A stretch of 64,000 nucleotides of DNA, taken from Nitrosomonas aestuarii. GTDB lineage: Bacteria > Pseudomonadota > Gammaproteobacteria > Burkholderiales > Nitrosomonadaceae. Positions 57,912 through 64,000 of the stretch are shown piece after piece. Location: NCBI RefSeq assembly GCF_003046585.1, contig NZ_QAAE01000001.1, positions 248,001-312,000 of the forward strand, in the 5' to 3' direction. Both the position numbers and the translations under genes were made by a program. Numbering within the stretch: the stretch's first letter is position 1; every line of letters begins with the position of its first letter. The notes beneath the pieces are model-generated. The model had not been told where the DNA came from, ran no database searches, and saw only the letters and a program-made list of their open reading frames with translations.

Positions 57912-58119
57912 ATTATTATTATTAAATAGACACTTGAAGTGATCGGAAACAACAGATTTTTACCATACAGAAAAGCTGTGTTTAATGAAAGGGCATATCT
58001 TATCATTCTTATTTATGCGTGTCCTGATAATATACCTACATATATTGTGGGTATATGTGAAAATAAAACAGCGTCCATTCATGCGCATGTTTTGAAATAG
58101 CAACGCACTTGCAGAGAAA

Positions 58120-58302
58120 TTAATATCTATCGACTTTAATTTGAACGAGGGAATTACGGCCTACAGATTTACTGCAGGTGTAGAGGGAGATTTGGCCGCC
58201 GGGAGTTTTGCAAGTTGATTCTTGTGAAATTCTGCTGGTATAGATATTTTTGTGATTATGTAAGATGCTATACGCTTTCACTTGCTGATACCCGACTGCC
58301 AT
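58120..58302 (-). CDS. Possible small ORF downstream of corA
   Basis: The 60-codon frame from the ATG at 58302 lies 14 bases after corA. It contains VGYQQVKAYSILHNHKNIYT and, near the end, ISLYTCSKSVGRNSLVQIKV. A similar pattern, YEQAKVHGIFRFPYRSVSH, occurs in the ORF on the other side of corA (59690-59493). No ribosome binding site is clear, so this may be a remnant of a longer secreted, Cys-containing protein. Confidence 0.35.
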   Translation of the reverse strand: MAVGYQQVKAYSILHNHKNIYTSRISQESTCKTPGGQISLYTCSKSVGRNSLVQIKVDRY

Positions 58303-58315
58303 CAGGCTTGAAGAA

Positions 58316-59428
58316 CTACAGCCATTTTTTCTTCCTAAAATAAATCAATAAGCCAATGCCGATAGCAATAAAAATGATCCATAAAGCAGGATAGGCCCAG
58401 CGCCATTTCAATTCCGGCATATGCTCAAAATTCATCCCGTATATACCGGCGATGAATGTGAGCGGTATGAAAATGGACGCAAAAATAGTCAGAATCTTCA
58501 TGGTTTCATTCAATTTATTGCTGATACTGGAGAGGTAAATATCCTGGATGGAGGCAATTCTTTCCCGGTAGGAATCAAGTGAATCGGTTACACGCAGCAC
58601 ATGATCATGCACATCGCCGTAATAACGTAGTGTTTTTTCATGCAGCAGGGCAGTATTGGCATGTTGTATTGTCGTCAGCAGTTCGCGTAGCGGAGAAATG
58701 CTGCGCTTCATGGCAATCAGATTGCGACGAAGCAGTTGTATGGTATGCAGCATTTCTTTGGTTGGATTGGATAGTAAACTGTCTTCCAGTGGATCGATAA
58801 TGTCATCCAAGCAATCTTCAACCACAAAATATTCATCCACAATGGTATCGAGCAATACATACGCTAAGTAATCACTGCCACTTTGCCGCAGACGATCCTT
58901 ACGATTCTGCATGCGGTAGTAAACAGGTTTGAAAATCTCATCGGCTTTTTCCTTGAAAGTAATGACATAATTTGCGAGTAATAAAATACTGATCTGTTCA
59001 TATCGTAAATCAAGATTGCCGTTGTATTGTGCGCTGATGCTTTTGATAACCAGATAAATATAATCTTCATATTCTTCCAGTTTGGGCCGCTGATGTGTGC
59101 TTAAAATATCTTCCAGTACCAGGGGATGAATATTGAGTTCAGCACCAATGTGTTCAACGATGCTGGTGTCACTTAATCCGTCAATATTAACCCAGATAAT
59201 CGACTTATTATCTTGCAATTGCTGTAATTCCGATATCGATTTGATTTCACACTGCTTCAACGTATCCTCGTTGTATTGCGTGATCGATATGCGGCATGCA
59301 GTCTCGTGTTTTTTGCCGATATGCACCAGTGAGCCTGCCGGTAATCCGGATTTATCCGCAGCGCTGCGCAAAACTGTTTTGTTTGTCTGCTTGTGCAGGC
59401 GGTGCCATACCGGATACTTGAAATTCAT
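58316..59428 (-). CDS. corA: CorA-type magnesium/cobalt channel
   Basis: CorA is a pentameric inner-membrane channel for Mg2+ (also Co2+ and Ni2+). The 370 residues have a large cytoplasmic domain with HPLVLEDILSTHQRPKLEEY near 120, a long stalk helix, and two C-terminal helices: ILTIFASIFIPLTFIAGIYG, ending in GMNFEHMPEL (the GMN selectivity motif), then WAYPALWIIFIAIGIGLLIY and a basic RKKKWL end. All typical. Nickel leak through CorA would matter beside urease, but that is speculation. The start at 59428 is supported by LKF-type basic N-terminus but not by a strong ribosome binding site. Confidence 0.94.
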   Translation of the reverse strand: MNFKYPVWHRLHKQTNKTVLRSAADKSGLPAGSLVHIGKKHETACRISITQYNEDTLKQCEIKSISELQQLQDNKSIIWVNIDGLSDTSIVEHIGAELNIHPLVLEDILSTHQRPKLEEYEDYIYLVIKSISAQYNGNLDLRYEQISILLLANYVITFKEKADEIFKPVYYRMQNRKDRLRQSGSDYLAYVLLDTIVDEYFVVEDCLDDIIDPLEDSLLSNPTKEMLHTIQLLRRNLIAMKRSISPLRELLTTIQHANTALLHEKTLRYYGDVHDHVLRVTDSLDSYRERIASIQDIYLSSISNKLNETMKILTIFASIFIPLTFIAGIYGMNFEHMPELKWRWAYPALWIIFIAIGIGLLIYFRKKKWL

Positions 59429-59492
59429 GATAATTGCCCTATGAGCGTTTCAGTGATTTGATCAATCTATATAACTACATGAATGGCGAAAT

Positions 59493-59690
59493 TCACTCCA
59501 GCTCAATCTGACCGTGCGATACAGATCGGTACGGAAAGCGGAAGATGCCATGCACTTTCGCTTGTTCATACTGACACTGGTCATTCTGCTGAATGAAGTA
59601 ACAAGAATCATAGGATGAAGGATATAAGGAACAGTCCAAATCACATCGTGCATGATGAATGTTTCTCGCAACGACGATACAATTTGTCAT
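59493..59690 (-). CDS. Possible small Cys-containing ORF upstream of corA
   Basis: The 65-codon frame (ATG at 59690) contains five Cys, in NCIV, RCDLDC, DSCYF and DQCQYEQ, then YEQAKVHGIFRFPYRSVSHG. It looks like a shortened secreted protein. The pattern Y-[EQ]-Q-x-K-x2-x-I is shared with the 58302-58120 frame. No export signal is complete and no ribosome binding site is seen; it may be a fragment. Confidence 0.35.
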   Translation of the reverse strand: MTNCIVVARNIHHARCDLDCSLYPSSYDSCYFIQQNDQCQYEQAKVHGIFRFPYRSVSHGQIELE

Positions 59691-59720
59691 GTTCCGTATG
59701 GCATATATAAAATAACCTGC

Positions 59721-60335
59721 TCAGTGCAGAGGTGTGACACGTATTACGCGCTGATCGTCGGCAAACTCCAGCAGCAGCCGGCGTACACGTTCCTGCCAGG
59801 CATCGGCGAAGGCAGTCTGTTGTGAGGCATCGGCACAATTTTGCAGGATCGCCATCAAACGTTCCCCCTGAGCCGGATCGACCGGTATCAGGGAAACATC
59901 GAGCGTCACTGAGACAGTGGCACCGGTATCAAGTCGTTTGAAGACAATGGCTTCGCCCTGACGATCATTCGCAAAACTAAGCAGTCCCTTGCGTTTAAAG
60001 CGGCCGCGGATACCCTGAAATCCATTACTTGCGGCTGCACCGGTCAGCAGCGTCAATACCTGAGCCATGACGCCGGTCGTGCCCTCATCTTCTGGTGCAG
60101 GCATATGCACGGAAATATTGCCGCGTTCGGCCGGTTCGTCAGGATAAAGTGCCGCCAGCGCCGCGCGGCCGATCAGAAATGCACCGGCAACGGTAGGACA
60201 AGAATGTCCGGCCAATCGTACGGCATCCTCATAATGGTAATCAAGCAGACCGTCACGGGCGGCGCCCAGCGTGGCGGCAAAGGAATCATAAGTGCGCACA
60301 ACCGGCGCTTTTGCATAAAAATCAGGAAAACTCAC
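59721..60335 (-). CDS. FmdE-domain protein
   Basis: The protein resembles the E subunit family of formylmethanofuran dehydrogenase operons (FmdE domain). The GTG at 60335 (SFPDFYAKAPVVRTYDSF) is 7 bases after AGAGG and is preferred over the GTG at 60344. Residues 44-60 hold the domain mark HSCPTVAGAFLIGRAAL with conserved His and Cys. The C-terminal half has no zinc ribbon. In bacteria the domain occurs in proteins of unclear role, possibly metal binding. A truncated, frameshifted copy of this gene lies at 62300-62412. Confidence 0.78.
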   Translation of the reverse strand: MSFPDFYAKAPVVRTYDSFAATLGAARDGLLDYHYEDAVRLAGHSCPTVAGAFLIGRAALAALYPDEPAERGNISVHMPAPEDEGTTGVMAQVLTLLTGAAASNGFQGIRGRFKRKGLLSFANDRQGEAIVFKRLDTGATVSVTLDVSLIPVDPAQGERLMAILQNCADASQQTAFADAWQERVRRLLLEFADDQRVIRVTPLH

Positions 60336-60830
60336 AATAATCACCTCTCTGAATATTATTGAATAGGGTTATGCGTCAAATGTAATGCAGGCATACGGCC
60401 GAAATGGAAGTGATTGAGGTACGCAATAATAAGAGTGGTCGTTACAATCTCTGTATACCAGTATTTTCGGCTTTCTTCTGTGTGCATGAAATCGACGAGT
60501 GGACAGTAAATGGGCAACATTACTATAGAACCATGACTGATTGCAAAAATCTATTTATAACTTATTGTTAACAAAAAGTTTAGTCTAATAACAGATAATG
60601 GGCTGTCATCAGTTTCCGTTTGTGTTGCGTCATATGTTGTCATGCCGCTTTCGTCATCTTTGTCAGCATGGCTGTATTCGGTTGAATGTGTCTCTGAACC
60701 AATAAAAAATAATATATCCAGGTTAGATTTTTTTTAGCTTCACGTTTCGTTCCTATGTAACTTTTTTTCTGCTGGCATTTCTGACTATGCGCTGGCTTGA
60801 GCAAAAAAGACTGCGAATCGGTGCCTGGTG
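60297..60830. repeat. Copy A of a duplicated segment (fmdE-like start, spacer, broken carotenoid gene start)
   Basis: This stretch matches 62369-62915 along most of its length, for example TTTAGTCTAA at 60580 and 62657, CATTCGGTTGAATG-like sequence near 60675, and TTCTGACTATG at 60779. It keeps the fmdE-like gene intact but its copy of the carotenoid gene start is dead. Similarity ends near 60830. Ends are estimates by eye. Confidence 0.75.
60720..60830 (+). pseudogene. Remnant of a carotenoid-biosynthesis (CruF-like) gene start
   Basis: This aligns with the first 40 codons of the intact gene at 62798: both have TTCACGTTTCG and CTGGCATTTCTGACTATG. The start ATG became AGG at 60720, a stop and a one-base shift follow within ten codons, and the similarity stops after about 110 bases. 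The rest of the gene is absent. The stretch 60831-61168 after it shows no gene. Confidence 0.8.
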
Positions 60831-61168
60831 TCAGCATCACTTCTCATTGATATTCATTTTCCATTCCAAAATGACATAACCGTTTCGTGCAAAAAGTACT
60901 GCTGACCGGAACAACTATTGATGTTCAAGCAATAGAAGCGAGAAAATTTACTGCTTAACGGTACAGTTCAAGGGCAGTTCATTATTTCTTTTCTTTATGT
61001 GCAAACGTCGGCATATTTGACACCCTGCGTTTAAAGTCAATTGATGCTCAGCTTATCTATTTGATTGTTTGGTAAAAATAATTATGGCATGGTTTTTGCT
61101 TATGTCCTGAATATACTTTGTAATAATGAAGTATGGATTTTTAAAACTAAAAAAAGAGGATACATATT

Positions 61169-61924
61169 ATGAAAATAACAACGAAAAGTGCCCTGGCAGC
61201 AATTCCATTACTGATGAGTTCGACATTTGCTTCAGCCGTACTTGTTGATTCGGAATTGTCGTTGGTAATTGATGTTTCAGGTAGTGTAAGTAGCAGTGAA
61301 TACAACCTGATGATGGATGGTTATGCAAATGCATTTCGTGATTCGACTGTTCAAAATAACATTCTGAATGGCGGCACGAATGGTGCAATTGCTGTCAATG
61401 CAATATTTTTTGATTCTAGTGCTTACACGACCAGTCTTGATTCTTATACATTGTTGAACTCTGCTGCTAGCATCAATGCATTTGCCGACATCCTTGACAA
61501 TTTTACTCGGCCAGGCAGTGGTGGAACAGTCATTTCATCTGGTATGAATAAGTCGTTAGCCACTTTGCTTGCAGACAACGGCTTTGAAAGTACTAATCTG
61601 ATTATGGATGTCTCGGGAGATGGTACCTCAAGCACATCTCCTACTCAGGCCGCACGCGATGCAGCTCAAGCGGCTGGTGTGACTGTTAACGGTATTACAA
61701 TTGGATCAAGTTCCATTAATACTTTTTATAATAACAATGTAATAACCAGTAATGGTTTTTCTATACATGCCACCGATTTTGCTGATTTCGAGAATGGTGT
61801 TAAGCAAAAATTGCGTATAGAAACACAAAATCCAAATCAAGTACCTGAACCCGCTTCTCTGGCGCTTGTAGTGATGGGTTTGGTTACAATAGCAGGTTTA
61901 CGCCGTCGTGGTGGAGCACACTAA
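61169..61924 (+). CDS. PEP-CTERM protein with von Willebrand A-like domain (DUF1194 type)
   Basis: The 251-residue protein has a signal peptide (MKITTKSALAAIPLLMSSTF, cut near ASA), then a VWA-like domain with a MIDAS-type start LVIDVSGSVSSSE (D-x-S-x-S) and IMDVSGDGTSS near 150. The C-terminus VPEPASLALVVMGLVTIAGL plus RRRGG is a textbook PEP-CTERM sorting signal (PEP, hydrophobic helix, basic end), read by an exosortase. The mature protein is likely at the cell surface or in exopolysaccharide. AAAAAGAGG lies before the ATG. The exosortase gene is not in the window. Confidence 0.9.
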   Translation: MKITTKSALAAIPLLMSSTFASAVLVDSELSLVIDVSGSVSSSEYNLMMDGYANAFRDSTVQNNILNGGTNGAIAVNAIFFDSSAYTTSLDSYTLLNSAASINAFADILDNFTRPGSGGTVISSGMNKSLATLLADNGFESTNLIMDVSGDGTSSTSPTQAARDAAQAAGVTVNGITIGSSSINTFYNNNVITSNGFSIHATDFADFENGVKQKLRIETQNPNQVPEPASLALVVMGLVTIAGLRRRGGAH

Positions 61925-62797
61925 CCTATTATTAGCTTGACAGTATGTGTGCAGGGATAGACATATGAATCCCGGCACATCACACGTTGTAGTTTTGTAA
62001 CGTTGGGGCAGCATAATGATTAGTAGATAATTATGCCGCCCCAAAATTTTATAAGCAATTATCTTTTTCACGGTATTTGTTTTTTGCCTTATTTTCCGGG
62101 CAGGCGCAGCTATAACCGCAAATGAGCCTTTTCTGATTTCGGTGGTGTTGACAGGCTGTTGTTGTCTTACGGTAAACGCAGGCTGGAGGTTCTGGCAAGT
62201 TTGGTTTCGATAGTATATAGGTTTTCCGGTTAAGAAAATTTGTGGTTCGTTTGTTCGATCAGGGTCACGTGCATATCGTCAGGAATCAAAAAGGGAATCA
62301 GAAATTGTCTCGCTCTGCTGTTCCATTAGGATAAACTGCTGCCAGTGCCACTCGGCAAAAGAATCATTAGTGTGCACAACTGGCGCTTTCGCATAAAAAT
62401 CAGGAAAATTCTCAATAATCAGCTCTCTGAGCGAAACGGAACTGGGTTGCGCGACAGATGCAAGGCAGGCATGCGGCCGAAGTGGTTGAAGCACGCATGG
62501 CAAGAGTGGTTGTGTATGTCAGTATTTTTTGCATTCTTCTGTTAGACTTTCTTCTGTGCACATGAATATCAACACGTGCATAGTAGAAGCGCAACATGAC
62601 TAGAAAATGACGTTCAATTGCAGAAGCCTGTTTTTAACCCGACGTTAATGCGCAGTTTAGTCTAATCACAGGTAATATCCTGCCATCAATTTCCGGTTTA
62701 TCTTGCGTCATATATTGTCACGCCGATGTCGGCGCCTTTATCAATGCCGTTGCATTCGGTTGAATGCGTCTATGAACTAATAATAAATAATATATCC
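61925..62797. other. Intergenic region holding copy B of the duplicated segment
   Basis: There is no intact gene. From about 62300 on, it holds the broken fmdE-like copy and the spacer shared with 60345-60720. The first 350 bases show no gene and include a T-rich sequence after the PEP-CTERM stop. Confidence 0.5.
62300..62412 (-). pseudogene. Broken second copy of the fmdE-like gene
   Basis: The minus strand reads ENFPDFYAKAPVVHTNDSFA, nearly the start of the intact protein. It then jumps, in another frame, to ALAAVYPNGTAERDNF, which matches ALAALYPDEPAERGNIS of the intact copy. The 120 or so bases between (including HSCPTVAG) are deleted, and the rest after 62300 is lost. This is a clear pseudogene. 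Confidence 0.8.
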
Positions 62798-62915
62798 ATG
62801 TTCGAGCTTTTTTACAGCTTCACGTTTCGCCCCTATGTAACCCTTTTTCTGTTGGCATTTCTGACTATGAGCTGGCTTGAGCAGGGCGGACTGCGAACCG
62901 GCATCTGGTTGTTGA
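62369..62915. repeat. Copy B of the duplicated segment
   Basis: It matches 60297-60830 (same orientation, about 2.1 kb apart). It keeps the carotenoid gene but its fmdE-like gene is broken. The two copies therefore complement each other in what they kept. Confidence 0.75.
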
Positions 62916-63721
62916 CAGGCTGTCTGGTTGCGCTAGCTGCCGAGTGGGGAAGTATCAATCATGGTATTCCGTTTGGTTACTACGCATACCATTACGAAGT
63001 GCTGGCGCGTGATCTGGTTGTTTTCGGCGTTCCTTTTTTCGATTCGCTTTCATTTGTTTTCTTGAGTTACGTGAGCTTCACGTTTGCCCAGTTTTTCCTG
63101 TCTGCGCATTGGCGTTGCGGCTGGAACGTGCAGCGCGTGACGACTCGTAATCTTCGTAACAGCACCTCTGTACTGTTCGTTGGCGCTTTTTTCATGATGG
63201 TACTGGATCTAATCATTGACCCTGTCGCGCATCTCGGCAAACACTGGTTTCTGGGGGACATCTATCATTATCCCGCGCCTGGCTGGCATTTTGATATTAC
63301 GCTGGCCAACTATGCCGGCTGGTTCATCGTCGGATGGACGATCATTTTCATCAACCAACGGGTGGATGCAGCGCTGAACAGATGTGAATTGTCTGGAAAC
63401 AGGCCACTGCAATTGCGGTATATACCCGGTAAGGGGTTATTTGCGCCGCTGTTCTGGTTCGGTATTGCTGTCTTCGCGTTGGGAGTCACAGCATGGCTGG
63501 GCTGGGGATACGACCTTGAACATGTAACCGCCGCCGAGCGTGAGAGCTTTGTTGCGGAGACACGGAAACTGTTTCTGGCAGGCACTTTTATTATTGCACC
63601 GATTGCCGTACTTGCCTGGACGCACTTGGTGCGACGCGATAGCCAACCCCCGCACGAACAACTGGCAGCGTGGTTGAAAGAATATCCCAGTATCGAATTG
63701 AAGTCGCGTTGGCGTGTCTAG
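62798..63721 (+). CDS. Carotenoid biosynthesis protein, CruF-like (DUF422)
   Basis: From the ATG at 62798 (MFELFYSFTFRPYVTLFLLA) the protein has 307 residues and seven or so membrane helices. DUF422 marks are AEWGSINHGIPFGYYAYHYE, GVPFFDSLSFVFLSYVSFTF, DLIIDPVAHLGKHWFLGDIY and NYAGWFIVGW. Members hydrate or modify carotenoid ends (CruF, C50 hydratase) in bacteria and archaea. The frame is open to 62726, but that part lies in the duplicated spacer and is not family-like. No other carotenoid gene is in the window. Confidence 0.85.
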   Translation: MFELFYSFTFRPYVTLFLLAFLTMSWLEQGGLRTGIWLLTGCLVALAAEWGSINHGIPFGYYAYHYEVLARDLVVFGVPFFDSLSFVFLSYVSFTFAQFFLSAHWRCGWNVQRVTTRNLRNSTSVLFVGAFFMMVLDLIIDPVAHLGKHWFLGDIYHYPAPGWHFDITLANYAGWFIVGWTIIFINQRVDAALNRCELSGNRPLQLRYIPGKGLFAPLFWFGIAVFALGVTAWLGWGYDLEHVTAAERESFVAETRKLFLAGTFIIAPIAVLAWTHLVRRDSQPPHEQLAAWLKEYPSIELKSRWRV

Positions 63722-63839
63722 AATCCTGTAGTGAATCCGTCAGTTGAGGTTGATGAATAGCATTCGCCGGATTACGCTGTGTGAATTGGACCTGCACATG
63801 TTGATGTCCATTGCGTGTAAGCTTTGTTTAAGATAATTG

Positions 63840-64000
63840 TCAGGTGTCAGTCTTTAAATTCTTCAATATTTTGATATATTTATTTGCCAATTCCGGCTTC
63901 CAGTCAGAAAATGACTCTAAAGCTTGAATGGTTGAAGGAACCAGAACTTTGTGTCTTTGGGCCAAGGTTGTGATAGAGGCAAAAGCCGCATCAGAAGACG
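63840..64000 (-). CDS. 3' end of an unidentified gene, cut by window edge
   Basis: The reverse strand is open from base 64000 to a TGA at 63842-63840. It codes for 52 residues ending SDWKPELANKYIKILKNLKT, preceded by ASITTLAQRHKVLVPSTIQA. Codon use looks real. The fragment is too short to name. Confidence 0.6.
   Translation of the reverse strand, partial: SSDAAFASITTLAQRHKVLVPSTIQALESFSDWKPELANKYIKILKNLKTDT

Noticed and set aside
60640-60840. 66-codon minus frame in copy A of the duplication
   Set aside because: It lies antisense to the carotenoid gene remnant and is not conserved in copy B.

Overview
The window reads as chromosomal DNA of a betaproteobacterium, most likely an ammonia oxidiser of the Nitrosomonadaceae. 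This is an inference: no amo or hao genes lie here. It rests on a complete urease, nickel and urea-uptake locus beside a carbonic anhydrase, the order rnfB-like / nth / DUF1841, a sigma factor overlapping a DUF3619 gene, a PEP-CTERM protein, and several decayed IS3-family elements.

Region by region. (1) 1-1050: 5' part of gcvT on the minus strand behind a tandem glycine riboswitch. (2) 1.9-18.2 kb: a universal stress protein, then a nickel/urea block. Its plus-strand genes are ureE, a Zn/Mn/Ni-type ABC importer (binding protein, ATPase, permease), an outer-membrane barrel protein, ureD-ureA-ureB-ureC, ureF-ureG and a urea transporter. The minus strand carries a Tat-exported beta-carbonic anhydrase, a NikR-type repressor and a TonB-dependent receptor. 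Together they can bring in nickel and urea, assemble urease, and handle the inorganic carbon released with ammonia. (3) 18.8-23.4 kb: an SDR oxidoreductase, a class II aldolase-like protein, an exported amidohydrolase with an extra C-terminal module, and two IS3 remnants, one an internally deleted orfA-orfB fusion. (4) 23.7-29.8 kb: gltB and gltD, the GOGAT enzyme that assimilates ammonia; then an exported kelch-like protein. (5) 45.5-31.6 kb, minus strand: a complete 13-gene nuo operon (A, B, CD fused, E-N) encoding complex I, with a decayed IS3 copy upstream. (6) 46.7-50.5 kb: housekeeping genes (rnfB-like, nth, DUF1841, ECF-like sigma factor with DUF3619) and small membrane proteins.

(7) 50.7-53.2 kb, minus strand: an ATP-grasp ligase of the D-Ala-D-Ala ligase type, a GNAT acetyltransferase joined to it by an ATGA overlap, and a DapF-fold epimerase. 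The epimerase keeps both catalytic cysteines but has lost most positions that hold the distal carboxylate of diaminopimelate. This is the best candidate for an undescribed pathway, perhaps a modified amino acid or dipeptide containing a D-residue. (8) 53.9-59.7 kb: a large metallophosphoesterase, a GNAT protein, a DCC-family protein, a hemerythrin-GGDEF sensor and CorA, which is flanked by two small related-looking ORFs. (9) 59.7-63.7 kb: a duplicated divergent pair (FmdE-like gene and CruF-like carotenoid gene). One copy kept only the first gene, the other only the second, and a PEP-CTERM von Willebrand A protein sits between them. The window ends inside another minus-strand gene.

No tRNA, rRNA or CRISPR array was recognised by eye. 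All family assignments come from reading motifs, not from searches.
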